Source: Macropodus opercularis (lineage: Eukaryota; Chordata; Actinopteri; Anabantiformes; Osphronemidae). Taken from it: a stretch of DNA of 64,000 nucleotides. Positions 38,503 through 51,472 of the stretch are shown here, one piece after another (position 1 is the stretch's first letter; every line of letters begins with the position of its first letter). A program made the position numbers and the translations under genes. Under the pieces are notes generated by a model that searched no databases, had not been told where the DNA came from, and saw nothing but the letters and a program-made list of their open reading frames with translations. The stretch lies in assembly GCA_030770545.1 (NCBI GenBank), contig CM061091.1:11526501-11590500 (forward strand). The letters are read 5' to 3'.

Positions 38503-38870
38503 ATGGCCCCCTGGGACCTCGTGGCCTAGTGGAGGCGACAGAGATGTGCACGCAGGAGTGTCTAGTCCTAGGACATTCAGACAACTGCTGGATGCCTCCG
38601 ACACTGGGAACATACCAGCAGCCCAAGTCACCCGTGTCCAACTTTGGATCTCAGAGGGAGTGGGGTCCCAAGGACAAACTTCTTAATGGACATACTCTGA
38701 CCAGAACCTGGAAAAACGAAAGCGCACGGTCAGAGCATTATGGTGACAGGAAGCAGTTCGGGAGTGGAGAGGGACATTTCACCACTGGCATGGCTGATAT
38801 TCCATTGGTGAGTCTGAAGTCTTGCCAGTCAGCCTCCTGTCCAGACAGCCCAAAGGACCAGCAGCTATAA
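38503..38870 (+). CDS. pcdh9: Last coding exon of protocadherin-9 (delta-1 protocadherin), C-terminal cytoplasmic end
   Basis: Protocadherin-9 is a neuronal single-pass cell-adhesion protein; this exon encodes only the end of its intracellular tail. The first two bases complete a split codon (phase 1, xAT, probably Asp), followed by 121 codons and TAA at 38868-38870. The peptide begins GPLGPRGLVEATEM and continues with CTQECLVLGHSDNCWMPP, a cytoplasmic motif shared by the delta-1 protocadherins. After it come KSPVSNF, DKLLNGHTLTRTW, DRKQFGSGEGHF and DIPLVSLKS, and the chain ends SPKDQQL. From memory, mammalian PCDH9 ends in a very similar way (SPKEHQL), whereas PCDH11 and the delta-2 members diverge after the Cys-rich motif. 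The frame is intact, with no stop or frameshift. A GTG codon at 38529 lies inside the exon and is not a start. The cadherin repeats and membrane segment must lie upstream of this window. Protocadherin family is near certain; PCDH9 rather than a close paralogue such as PCDH7 is likely but untested. Confidence 0.88.
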
Positions 38871-39870
38871 GGAGAGTTTTGCTTCTGTGCTGTAAGATGT
38901 CCTTACATCTGGACACAAAGAGATGAACCAACTCCCTTGAGCTCCTCTCAGTTTATTATTTTATCCCCTTGCTTCATCCTTTCCCACGCTTCTGCCATGT
39001 GATAGCCACATGTACTATCTAGCCCACAGAACTATAGTGCTTATGCTATGTTCTCGTCACTTCAACTTTACTACGTCACTAGAGGGAACCTCTTTTTTTT
39101 TTTATGAATCGTCATGGATTTCTTCAACGTACAGTAACATTTTCTGTCCGCTTCATGTGTGATTTGGACAAGTGACAGAAAGACATGAGTAAAATGAAGA
39201 AAAAGAAAACAAGTTGCAAGAAAAAAAACTACCATGGCTAATCAATATATACAAATACTTGTGGTGTGGTTGTTATTGAGTTGTTCAGGACTATATTAAT
39301 CGACACAATCAAAGAAAATGGAATTACATTTCAGAGAGTGATGTCTAATAACACTGTTAGTGGACACTTGTTTATCCTCATCGTCTGTGTGTTTGTAAAT
39401 AAGACTTATTAACCACTATCATGTATCTGTAATAACCACAGTGAATAGGACAGTTCTTGGCTATTGTCATTAGAATTTGGGATTTCAACTGGACAAAGAT
39501 CTATAATGTGGCATATTGTACAACAAGAAAACATTTATCCAATTATTTCCAAACCATTTAGTTGATTTTCCATCCCATATTATACGTACCCAAATATAGT
39601 TTTCTTCAAGTACTACGAAACCACAGGCAAACCTTTTTTAAAAAGCATTTTCTATGAAGGATGTCAGTGCTCAGTATGTGCATTATAAAAATGAAAAGCT
39701 CTAAAGTGCTCCTCTAGACTGATTTTGAAAGTGTTCAGTACAATTAAATAGCAATATATTTGTAAATGGCTAAATGTTTTATCTAATGTTGATCTTATTA
39801 CTGTATAGATTTTATTCAAATTGTGATTTAACTGAGTGCAATCCCTCAGAAGTACATGCAATTTATTGAC

Positions 39871-39910
39871 ATATATCTATATCTATATAGGTATATAGAT
39901 GTAGATATAT
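39871..39910 (+). repeat. 18-bp stem hairpin in the pcdh9 3' UTR
   Basis: The left arm 39871-39888 and right arm 39893-39900 plus 39901-39910 are reverse complements over 18 positions with a single difference, which would be a G-U pair in + strand RNA. The loop is AGGT (39889-39892). The arms are built from ATATCT/ATAGAT units, so the element may have begun as an AT-rich microsatellite. It lies about 1 kb after the stop codon and would be transcribed if the UTR runs to the 40532 signal. Confidence 0.7.
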
Positions 39911-40146
39911 CTATATATATATTAAAATTTCCACACAAACTGTTATTTTCCATACATGACAAATCATAGGTAAAGAAAACATTATTCTCTGTGCCTTCAT
40001 AATGTTACTTCAAACACTGAACATAAAGTGAACATACACAAGGAGAATCCTGTCTGGGTCAAATGCCTTATAGATTAAATTTAGACAAAATCCACACACA
40101 CAATTAATTTGATATTAAAGTGTCAAAATACCCAGGTGGTACAAAA

Positions 40147-40171
40147 ACACACAGACACACACACACACACA
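40147..40171 (+). repeat. (CA)n microsatellite
   Basis: A CA run with one G interruption at 40154, inside the presumed 3' UTR. Confidence 0.85.
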
Positions 40172-40531
40172 AAGGCATGTGCAGATACTGGGTCGACCAA
40201 CAAAGTCAACTGTCATTCCACTGTCAGAAAAGCTTTGTTTCATTATACAGCATGGAAGGCAAAATACACAATGGAAAAGCATGCAAAAAGTTATAGATTT
40301 TAAATTAACAACCATTTCTGTGGCATTTTCTTTTGCTGGAATAGAGTTGATTTGTGCTTTAAAGAGACATTGAGTTTGTATAGCACTTTCATATTTATGT
40401 CACAATATAAAGAAGTTAAGTGGGATGGAGTGATTTGCTTTCCGCAGTACGTTTGTCAGTTGTGAGGGTGTTTGACATCACAGGTACTGAAACAGTTAAT
40501 CCTTGTTACTCTACAGGTATACAGCTACTGC

Positions 40532-40537
40532 AATAAA
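40532..40537 (+). terminator. Candidate poly(A) signal AATAAA
   Basis: This is the first canonical AATAAA I found on the + strand after the pcdh9 stop, about 1.66 kb downstream. It is followed within 30 bases by a T/GT-rich stretch (TGTTTTATTATGTGTATG), as expected of a cleavage-stimulating element. Such hexamers also occur by chance in AT-rich DNA. Confidence 0.45.
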
Positions 40538-40560
40538 TGTTTTATTATGTGTATGCTTAA

Positions 40561-43500
40561 TTTGTGTACAGGATGCTCAGCTCTTCTCTTTTGTGTAGAT
40601 TACTGTCCACATGCAACCATATTCTTTAACAACTTTTAAAATAAGCCAGTTATTTTTTTAAAGCATGGCAATTTCAAGCTTTTCTGACGTTTAAGAGCTA
40701 TGTTCCTTCTTACGAGACAGCCAGAGCCTTCCCATTACCTTATAGTCACTGAATTAGACAGGTTTCATTTGTCATTAATGCAAATGTAAAGTCCATTTAC
40801 AAACCGATTCAGCCTTGAAAATTAAGACTAAACTCTAACAGGCAGGCACTTGAGATTCTGTATGAGTGTGCTTAACAGTAGGCCACTTTTATTGTCTCGT
40901 ATCCTTATAAGCATAAGACTTGCTGAAACACTCCTGGGGATCACAGTGGCACACCAACCAATACAACCAATCATGTTGGCCAGAACTGAAAGAGGCCATT
41001 TTTAGAAGAGGTTACTAGGAAACCGCAGAGGGCATAGCATTCTAATGAAAGCTGTCAATTTACAGGTGAGGGTTTTTTTTTCTCCCCTGAACTGATTGTA
41101 TGATCTTCAGCTTTTGTTACATGCTAAAATAATCTTCCAAATATAAAGTTCGCGAACAAAGAGCAGGAACTTCTGCTCTGCAGTTTCTCTGAATCGGTAG
41201 GGAGGTATTTAAGGTGAGGGTATTCGAAGGAGGCACAACTGGCATGAGCCTACTGAGCCCTAGTGAAGGTCTCATCCTGCTGAATCAGGTACTTTACACC
41301 AACACCCTCCTTAAAGCCCCTACCTGTATCCACATTACCTATGTTCACTGTCCTAAAAGGCAACTACAAAAACGCTGTTGGTTATTATGTATTAAAGGTT
41401 TACATATCTAAACTTACTCTGCTTCATTTAATGTGGTGAGCTTTGACTCACTAAGCCCTAGGCCAGTGGTCGATCGCGTTTCTTTTTTTTTATGATCTGG
41501 GGAATTTGCCTTTGTGGGCTTGAGAAACTGCTCTACAATGCCAATCCCTGTGCCTGGACTAACGTTGGGTATCATTAGCAATTCAAAGAGACAAAACACT
41601 AGCATTCTGGAACAGAGCCTTGTTGTTTCCCACCATTTATGAGCTATGACAGCGATGGTCTTCTAGCTGAGACTGACAGCTGCTGTAACACATATTTAAT
41701 CGGAGCCATCGTAAGCAGTTTCTCACAGTTTCCCCGGCCACAAATAAAGCTTGGCATAAACATACCACTGCGTTTACACACTTTAACACTAAAAACCATT
41801 ATTTGACATTAATAACATAACTAAAAGTGAATATATTAACAGTATTTTGACCTGAATTTACTACTGTCTTCTTTATTATCTGTCCTTTCAGCTTCGCAAC
41901 ACGGATTCAACAAACTTACGGATGTGTGCAAACTAACTATTTGTATTTTGTGTATCATTTATTACTAGTCCTTCCAGCAGTGAAAGGCATTTTTTGTTAT
42001 CGTGATATGTGATGTGACTGTAGCATCAGTAAAGCTTTGGTTACTGTAGCTGAAGCTAGAAACTCTTATTTCTCCTAATCGTCATCCGTTTGCGTCTCCG
42101 ATGAGCAGCAGGTTCAATATCCGGAGACTGCAGTGCACTGTATAGAGTATGTTTTAATTACAGTTAATTAATACATATTTACATTGTTTAATTATCTGTC
42201 AGCCTGTCAGCTTTGCCTTCTATGATGTCACGGGCAATTTGTCTTTTTCTGAGAGGTGTGTAAGTCCCTCACAAATATGCCTCTACATTATTACGGTGCA
42301 CATACAGTGCTGATACGCAGTATAAGAGTTAAGAGAGTCAAATTATAAATTTTCAAGTTTTAAATGCGCGGCAGAAAACAAAATACAACAAGTTAATGGA
42401 GCGACTCAGTGGAGAGATCAGGAAACTTTGGAGCAGGGCTCCGTTAATAGTAGGATCAAACTGTTTGTTCACACATGGCACCAATGTGACTCAACGCACA
42501 CTTCTGTGCTTGCATGAAAGCAACCACACAGGTGATCGTTTGGTGCCGTGGCTTGCTGTCATGGTTGAAGCGAGATGAATAGGCTCATTGTTCGCCTTGT
42601 TTAGCAGGGATATGTATACTCGACATGTAGATCCTAAGTGTGGATATTCAGTACAGCAGCACTCCCTCGCATGCTTTGCTAAAGATTTTTAGAAATACCC
42701 ATTCACAGGTATTGTTAATATCCAATAGACACTTTAAGTGGAAAGTTCTTTTGTGTTAACACAAGATCACATTAGTCATAAGAAACCAAAAGAACATATT
42801 TAATGACTTTATTTGTAGGGGTCAACTGCCTAAATCCCCTCATACTGTAAAGAAATGCTTATATTCCATATCATTCTCCACTTATGGTTGGATAATGCTA
42901 CAGTGCTGGCCCCATCAGGCAGAAATATGTTTATACACTACCACTGGCCACTAATGAAGGACCAGACATTCCATAACTGCTGAAGTAACTATATTTTCTT
43001 TATTCTTCTAGGTTTCTATTTCTCACTGTAACCTCATTTGATATATTTATCAGCTGCCGCCCAGTGGACCTGCTTAAATTCTTATTTGCCATGCTAGCTA
43101 TCGACTTGGGCAAGAATAGTTTCTGAGAAGCTTCAAAGCTAATTGCCTTGGAAGTGTGAGTGGAAGTAAATTAGTGTCATGCCACGACCAAGAAAAAAAA
43201 AAAAAAAGGTTCCCAATCGCATTTCCTTTTTATATGGCTTTGAGAATATTTTTCAGACAGTGAACCCTGTATGCCCAAAGTGGAACAGAGCGAATGTTCA
43301 ACAGGGAAATCAGTCACAGAGAAGGCACGAGCTTTAGACAGAAGAAAAGACTATTCTCCTTCAAGCTAGAGCAGATAGAAACAGCACCATCTACATATTT
43401 TGGAGGGTATAAAAAGTAAAAGATAATAAAAGCACAAAGTAATGTTCATCAGCCCTCACACTTCAGTTTCATTCTCACTAAAGAATGTGGGAGAATTCAC

Positions 43501-44639
43501 TCTGGATCACAGCAGTTTCTCTGTGAATCTAAATATCTCCCGCCAGAAGGGATTCCTGTTTGGCTAACTGGAAGAGGGGCTCCGTGGGAAGCCAAGATCT
43601 AAAAATGTTACAATGGATTTTCAAAAGGACCACGATTCTCTGTATATTTTAGCCAACATAAGGTAAGAGATGTGACGCCTGAAGCTACTGCGTGTAACCC
43701 AAGCCGCATTCCCTGACCACCAGTTCAACCCTTCACTCACACTAACCCTATAATTATATTGGTTATAATAGCAATAATAGGAGCAGCTGATATTGGAATT
43801 GTAGCGTAGAGTAAACTACACTACACGTGTTACATCAAAACCCACACACCGAATGCAAATATCCACCAAAATCAATAGGTTTATCTACATTAAAAAAATC
43901 TGAGCGCAAAAGAACAGTTTAACACTGACTTAAAAAGAGATTATACACATCAAAGTCCAGAGTGAGCGTTTGGAGCTGTCTCATAAAATCAGAAAAGAAC
44001 GGGAATGGTGTGTTCTGGCCTTTAACAGCAGATGAATGTGCAGTACCATGGAAATCTGCTTAAAATGGAAAATGGGTGTCGCAGTAATGTCGTTTAGATG
44101 TGGCTACATATTCACAGCTGGCACAGCCTCTACAGATGTCTGAGCACACACAAAGCACCCTCACAGACACTGGCAGATGACATGGTGGTCTGTGCATCTT
44201 GTCCAAAAACCCTCAAATGAATGGTCGTCATTTAAAGAAACAACATATATTAATATTACACGCCTTGAGTAAGAGGAAGTTGACCAAATTAAGAATGAGG
44301 GTCAGTAGAGAAAATGAGCGAACATGAGCTGTCATGCCAAACCCACAGCAATAACTATGACAGATTAAAAGTCTGTCATTTCTGCCTCAGACTGTATCCT
44401 GGTCAGTTCCTATGACCTTAGATCACAAATATGAATCATTTGAGATATTACCATACCATGTCCAGAGGTCACGGCAAAATAATTAAGTACTAAGGGCATC
44501 TTTAGATTCAAGACATCATGTAAACAACGTTAACATCATTATTGTGCAAACTCCAAATGGCAATGCTGACCTACTGACGTAAAGCAATGTCTGGAATTGT
44601 GCAATTTGTTGGCTCACCTCAGATTAGCCCATCTACAGT
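40561..44639. other. Downstream flank, nothing recognised
   Basis: Presumed intergenic. It holds a run of 15 A at 43193-43207. Open frames of 60-65 codons are chance. No promoter or exon was recognised. Confidence 0.5.
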
Positions 44640-44770
44640 GTAACACACCTTCCACACATCTTCTACCACGCAGACATTGGACTCATTACACTGGCTGCCA
44701 GTGAGATCATAATAACCTCAGATGTTTTTTGAATTGTGTACCAATATTGCTGAATAATTGTGTTAATTAC
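44640..44770 (+). mobile_element. LINE relic, SLHWLPV motif
   Basis: At 44683-44709 the + strand encodes SLHWLPVRS, which matches the conserved segment near the C-terminal end of CR1/L2/Rex-type LINE reverse transcriptases in fish. Flanking codons are too decayed to follow. The motif alone is nine residues long, so this is a modest call; the ends are guesses. Confidence 0.5.
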
Positions 44771-47700
44771 AGACTCTTTGAAATCTTGGATAACAAACAC
44801 AAGAAAACAAGATCTCGTTGTACTGTAATTATGCAGTCCAGCCAGGGAAAGCCTCCGCTTCTCCTACCATACCCCAGACACGTTGTTTGGTTTTGTATAA
44901 TACTGCAGTCCCAAACCAATATTTATGCACCTTTAAAGATGAAAAAAATATTAATTTTCAGGTTTAATTAATATTAAAAACAAAACAATATTTTTGGGAG
45001 GGGCAGTGGAATGAAAAGCTTTGGCTATTTCATTACAAAGGAAAATTTGTTGAGGATCAACTGCTCCTACTGTATGTTGAAGCAGAAGCGTTCCCTGGAC
45101 TACAAGGCCCTTTAGAGAAGAATCTTTTGGCTTTAGTCTATCTTGGCCCTTTTAGAAACCTGATGCACATGGGTAGAACAGACACATCAGTATAGATCGC
45201 TCCCCCATAGCCAATCAAGGAACAAACGCTCTGCCACTATTCCCTCCAGATGAGACCTGAGCTTTAAACACAGGGCTGGGATGAAAGAGGGAGAGCAGAA
45301 AGAGATTGTTGATTAACCTTTGTAGTTGGTAGTAAATCTGTAGAGAAGAAAGGAGAAGCGCGTGCACCCCCATTGGAGTCATGTCCAAGAAGGCAATCTA
45401 ATGGATTCTTGTCAATGCCAGCTGTTGTTAGATATAAAGGCTGTTGAAACAAGTGGAACTTTACTTCTTTTCTCGTCTCTTACCGTCTTGTCTGTAACGG
45501 CCGATACCATACTGTAGCCACTTGGTGAATGGGCTGAAAGGACAAAGAGCACATGCATTAAACACGCACACGCTTCAGGCCATACATAGTGTGTTGTCTC
45601 CCAAAAACATCACAGCACACCTAAAGTACCGTAAGGCCAAAAAGTGTATTTAAATACGACAGCTGCCAAATACAACTGGACGTAACAGGACATTGTTGTA
45701 CATAGAATGTTGTTCATAATATAGTAGCTGAGGAATGAAGATGAGCTACAGATACCTGAGACTCTGCCCGGGAAGGTTGTTAATAAATGAATTAATTTAT
45801 TTGAAAAAGGTATTTTATAAGCCTGTAGTGCAAAAGGTAGCAAGTTTGCAGTAAACTTACCAATTCTGTTAAATATTCAAATTTTGTTGTTTGTTTGTTG
45901 TTTACACAGCAGCTACCAAAATTCTTTTTAAGCAGCTAAGTCATAATACAGTAGATTAATAAAGGCTGCTGATTATGGATGTGTTATTCGTGACATGGTT
46001 AAGTGGGCATATGCATACTTATGACTAAGCTGTAGAAAATTTCCAAACTAGTTCCCATAATTGAAACCAAAATTTCATTTTTTAACCACCTATTTCTGAA
46101 ACGCTCCCTGTCACATCACCTTTGACTGAATTAAAATGGAATTAGGTGTAATTGTCTGGCTTTGGGGATTATTTTGCTTAACAGCAGGTCTTTTGAACAC
46201 CTGAAAGACAGGACAGAGATAAGCGATTTCCATTAAAATTATAATGAAAAGACTGCGATTGAGCATTAGCAGAAATAAGAGCTTTTAGTCATTCATTTGC
46301 TAATAATTGGACAAGGATTTTTCTGTGACTTCCTCAATGACATTTGATTTGGAGAAGATTGATAAATTAAGATGCAATAGAGCAGTGAATCATGACTATT
46401 ACTGTAAAATGTTCTCTCTTTTGCCCTTATTGTGGCTGTATGGCAACGTCATTGCAATAGTGTAGTAAGTTATGAAATACAAACCTAGGATTGCCATTCA
46501 ATGTGTAACATTTCCTGTTATGATGATATGATATGATAATAGACAATTTATTTCTTCTTTGCAGACCTATAAGCTACAAATTCACATACAATAACTATAT
46601 CAATCTAAGGTGATTCTTGTTAAAAAAAACAAAAAAACAGGTTGTCTTGTATAATAATGCTAATAATTTCAGATTTCCAGAATTTGTGATCGTATAATCC
46701 ATCGATGTATCTCACAAATTCACACTATCTACCGTAAGAGGTGGTTTTACAGTAGAAAAGTTAAATTGATACAGAGTAGCACATATGTGTTGGAGAAGCA
46801 CAGCAATTTTAACATTAAGTAATATCTCCACAAGGTTTCCCATCATTATGGTGCAACAGCAAATATAACAGCTGTTGTTAATTGGATATTAAGAGGAAGC
46901 TTTCTTTACAAACCGCTCTGAAAAGGCTGATTAGTTTAGTGACCCATTCATAGATGTTTAAAACTTCTCTAGTGGACGTTCCAACTTTAAAGCCAGTGCT
47001 TTGGAATATACAGTACATCTACATTTGGCCCATGCACATGCAGTAGGAAGACGATCGTGCGTGTAATAATTAAAATTGTTCACATAGTTTCACATTATGA
47101 ATATGAACAAATCACACAGGACCAGGGCAAATAAAATTAAATGCCATACCAAGGTTAGTTATCAGTTTGTGTTTAAATGGAAAAAGTGTGGTTCACATAG
47201 TTAAAACTATGCCCCTTTTTTTGCATTTTTTCATTTATATTATTAAATATATGAATAAGCAGTAATATTCCTTAAACCTGGTCTGGGAAAAATGCCTAAT
47301 CTTTGAGATGAACCAATGAGCATGACACATCTCTGCAGCATCAGCATCATCACCCTAATGGTATGCAGAGAACAGAAAGGGTTTTTCCTGACCTTGTGCT
47401 TCGTTTGTAATCTCCTTTGTGAAAATTACAGTCTCACTTTATGAATATATTGTAATTAGGCATATGTATTCTAACGGGCAGTAAGATATAGTTTCTGCCT
47501 AATCTCTCATTTATATGCAAAGGAGCACCAGTTAAACAGCTTAGGCTTTCTTCCGTCTTACCGATTCCTTTTTGCCCCTAATCACGTTACTTTTTTACTT
47601 TTCCTCTTTTCTGGCTGCTATTTCATTTGCCTTTTTCTGCTCAAAGAACAGAAGTCAATGGTCAATTCCTTCGAGGTTGTGGGAGAGAAGTGACAATTGT

Positions 47701-49301
47701 CTAATGTTTTAACAGTTTAAGTACTTTCCCTTCTTGAATGAAACAAAACTTCAGCTCTTTAAATACGTCAATCATATACAGTATACATCCAACTATACAA
47801 CTTGGCTCTATCATGGCCACTTTTGGCAGGAACACATTATACAATTTGAGTAATATGCCTTTAATTCATAACTACTACTACTACTTTTTATTGAAGTAGG
47901 TCAATGATGCATAACATTTATTGAGAGAAATATAAAATGTAGTACGCTTACTTACTAGGTAACAATGTTATGCAGTAAAAATAGTATTAGTAAACCTAAA
48001 CTAATCATTTTAGTCGCTGAAAGAGTAGAGACTAGTTTTCATTATGAGGTGTAAAGGGTTAAAATGGATGAACATGTGTGAAGATTTACATAACCAGTAA
48101 TGATACAAATCTAAATACAATGTATTGTCACATTGTAGCATGTTGGGAGCTAACAGGAGGTGTAATGTTGGCAGTTTTACTTCCCTGTTTTGTTATTTTA
48201 TTTTGAAAGGTTTGTTTCCAGTTTGGCACATCCCTCATTTTCATAGCTTCACGCGTGGTAATTGTTTTCACCTGCGTTACTCCTTCTCCCGTGTGGCTTT
48301 ATACAGTATGTCTCAGTTTCCTCCACTTCCTTGTCAGATCATCATTTCCAGTCCTCACCATTTAAGCTGCCGACTTACTGCCTGAACGCTGTTCCTGAAA
48401 ATGTTCCTGTCTGAGTTACTTCTCTCAGTTCCTTGTAATGTTTGCAGCTACTTAAGTTAAAGTAGCTAAAAAATTAATGCTGTAAATTACAGCTTCATTC
48501 CGTTCATGGACATTTTTGGCTACAAACAAGTTGAAAGTGTAGTGAATCTGAACAAAGGTGTGAAATACATTTTTTAACTGTCATGATTCTACAGAGGCTC
48601 CATCCAATGCTCATGAAGCCCACATCCTGAAAAAGTGGGAAGAGAATGGCTGTTCTCATGAATAACTCGGTGGAAAGCCTTCAGTCATTGGAAATTAAGC
48701 TCCCAACAAGTTCATTTACTCCTAGACGTGTTCAATTGATTTTGCACCTCAACTTCAAAGGCGTCTGTGTAGGGTGTGGTAGAAGAAGCAGTAGGCTCAA
48801 CTGACTAGTTCTGCAGAGCTGATCAAATTCCCACCTACTGGCTACATCAGCAATCCCCACAACCACAATTAGTATTCATGGAAATGCTATTGATTTATTA
48901 TACTATCAGGTGGCTACTTGAGGCATAGAAAATAAATAAATAAAACCCAGCTTTTTACATCTTACCACAAATACTAATGAAAAATGTGCAAACTGTCTAG
49001 CCTGAGGCGCTCTTTACAGTGGTAAAACATCAAGCCTCGTATCTGCTCGTTGCTAGATAGATCCTTGCAATTAGCTTTTTAAAATCCCATTTAAGTTGCA
49101 GTTTACACTACTCCTGAGAATTTTAACGAGTAGTGGGTTTAGACACTTCTATTAGCCTCAGTACCCCGAGGGTAATTTCCTGTCAGAACACAGGCTTTGC
49201 ATGCATTTCTAAAACAATGTTCATTTTGAGATCAGTCCCCTTGACAATAAGGGAGCGATTCGTGGCAGGTACATAATGATCATTTAAACATGGAAAAGTT
49301 T
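44771..49301. other. Intergenic DNA, with a possible conserved block at about 46080-46400
   Basis: The block 46080-46400 is non-repetitive and contains several TAAT/ATTA cores (for example GCTAATAATTGG and ATTAAAATTATAATG), as in many vertebrate enhancers. No gene was recognised in the rest. An ACTACTACTACTACT run lies near 47871-47885. Confidence 0.35.
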
Positions 49302-49318
49302 ACACACACACACACACA
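49302..49318 (+). repeat. Short (AC)n run
   Basis: About eight AC units. Confidence 0.8.
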
Positions 49319-51452
49319 AGCATTTACATACAGAGGAGCAGGGATATGCAGAGTTTTGATGATAATTATTTGTTATATATTTGTCCCATTTTCACTTTGG
49401 CAGGTCTTCAGCTGGACAGAAGACATTAAGTATTAGTGAGGTTAAGCTCCCAACGTGTCCAAGAAGTATCACAGTAGTTTTAGCAACTAATCAAAGCCAA
49501 AATGAATGTTAGATTATTTCAAATCTTTGTCATTGTACATGTGTGTCCAGATTGGCCCGAGATAAATTTGAAAATCAAGTCTTCCGGAACACAAGGATAT
49601 TAATATATCTGATATATATAGATTGTTTTAAACCACCCACCTTTAATGTTATCATCAGGTCGTGTAACATACCAATTCCATGGGTACAGTAATAAAAACA
49701 ACCCATACCAGTTTTACAACATTAGTTTGAAATAGGATCTAAAAATCTAACACCATCTAAAACGTCCTCAGTCTGCCGTCATCCCAGCCTCCACGCACAG
49801 ACATATCAAAACATCATCATTAGCATAATCTTACTTTGGCTTCTGTCATAATGACTATGTCCACTGTACACCACTTAATTTTAAGACCTATCACTGATTT
49901 GCACTTATCTGTAGGCACAGTTTGCTTCCTTTAGACCATAATTAAAGCAGTGATAACTATTAATGACCATTTAATCGAGTAATAACTGGAATAGGCTGGT
50001 ATGGCTTAATTTTTGTTATATCAGAAGAATTTAAAGGCTTTAGGTAATAACTAGATGGGTCTTCTTTAAGTGACATGCCACAAATGATAATGAGAGAAAT
50101 GGAAGAGAACAGTACGTAGATTCCTAGCAAGACAGAGACAAAGCACTTTAATGAAACATAAACACCACAGGTAAAGTACAGCGAATTCAAAAGAAACCTC
50201 GCATAAGTCTGTGAATATAAATGAGGCCACTGCTGCGGCCACAGGTAGGTGTTGGAAGAGGACTATATGATTAACGTGTTCAAGCAAGTCGATTAAATTA
50301 CAGGAATGTGGCGTACGGTTCCACATGAGCTGCCTTAGTAAGAGACAGTGCTGGATGTCACCGTTTAAAACAAGACACGGAAGAGCAGCACAGTTTAGGG
50401 CCCAGATGCTCAAAGTACAGCATGAGAATAATTTGGATCTTCTTCAGCCTGCTTTTTGGTCCAGCATTGGCATTTTGTCATCTTGCTGTTTGTTATGGTT
50501 TGATTTAATACAATTATTAGGTAGATAATCACATTCATTGTAATTATTGAGCCTTCAGACCTTCTCAGATTACATTACAGTGACTATAAGTAAGATAGGT
50601 AACACAAATAGCACAGGAGTTGACTGAGGAGACATGATGACATGCTTTGATCACAGTGAATAACCTTTTGGTTTCAGTCCATATCATTTTCTCTGCAAAG
50701 GCTTTATGACAAGCAACAAACAGCACAAACAAAACTGCTTTATAGCACAGAACAGGAGTTGACGTTTGTGACGTTCATCACCATATGAGGAGGATTTCTT
50801 TTAGTATAACCCATCAATTTAGAGCTACTTCTAACATAAATGCATTAATAAATGGTTTATTATTAAATTATTTAATAAATGGTCTGAATACATGTCATGC
50901 AGTGACAGTTTAAAAGGTTCTCAACACACGGGGCCAGTGCAGCTGTTTTTACCCCTGTATGACACGTGCAAGAAATGTGTCCTAACATATTTCTAGAACC
51001 AATTACCTGACAGTCCGGTGACACTTCTGAGTGTCGTCTGTCCTTGTGACAGTAAAACGTGGACCAAATGGAAAAACAGGTCGAATAAGTCAAGCGTTCA
51101 AAGCTATCGCCAAGACAGCTTGTATTAAATAAAATCCTTACATAACCTCCGTTGCGCTTTAAGTTAGTTAAAACAAAGCCAGCGGCGAATGCAAGCATGT
51201 AACTTTTGAACACAAGTGAGAAGTTGCAAAGCAAAAGCAGAAACAGCAAGATAATTGCATAAAGAGTTTGAATGTTTAAATGTATTGATCCAAAAACTAA
51301 TTTCGGTGAAAGTTTCCTCTTTTAGCCAGTTTTTAGTTCAAGGTCAGAGATGAAGCGCTGTGGAGGTGAGATATATGGGTGGTGGTAGATTCTCCAAATG
51401 ATACAGCTTGTTCTAATTATTGGAGTCTAATTCTCTCAAGATCCTTCTTTTT
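49319..51452. other. Intergenic DNA, nothing recognised
   Basis: Minus-strand open frames at 50066-50413 (115 codons) and 50872-51249 (125 codons) have no recognised domain, start context or splice sites and are treated as chance. Confidence 0.45.
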
Positions 51453-51472
51453 TGTGTGTGTGTGTGTGTGTG
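51453..51472 (+). repeat. (TG)10 microsatellite
   Basis: Uninterrupted TG run after a T tract. Confidence 0.88.

Larger units (their letters stand above)
38871..40560 (+). other. pcdh9: 3' untranslated region of pcdh9 (end approximate)
   Basis: The sequence after the TAA is AT-rich and has no open frame of note. It contains an 18-bp stem hairpin at 39871-39910, a CA repeat at 40147-40171 and a candidate AATAAA at 40532-40537. Earlier weaker signals exist: AATATA at 39244-39249 followed by a GT-rich stretch, and ATTAAA at 40114-40119. A shorter UTR or several alternative ends are therefore possible. The 3' border is inferred from these motifs alone. Confidence 0.5.

Noticed and set aside
48775..48845. 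Weak tRNA-like A and B boxes
   Set aside because: The matches are poor (GATCAAATTCC for the B box), with no SINE tail.
50872..51249. 125-codon minus-strand frame
   Set aside because: Hydrophobic and Cys-rich by chance composition; no signal-peptide or domain pattern that I trust, and no splice or promoter context.
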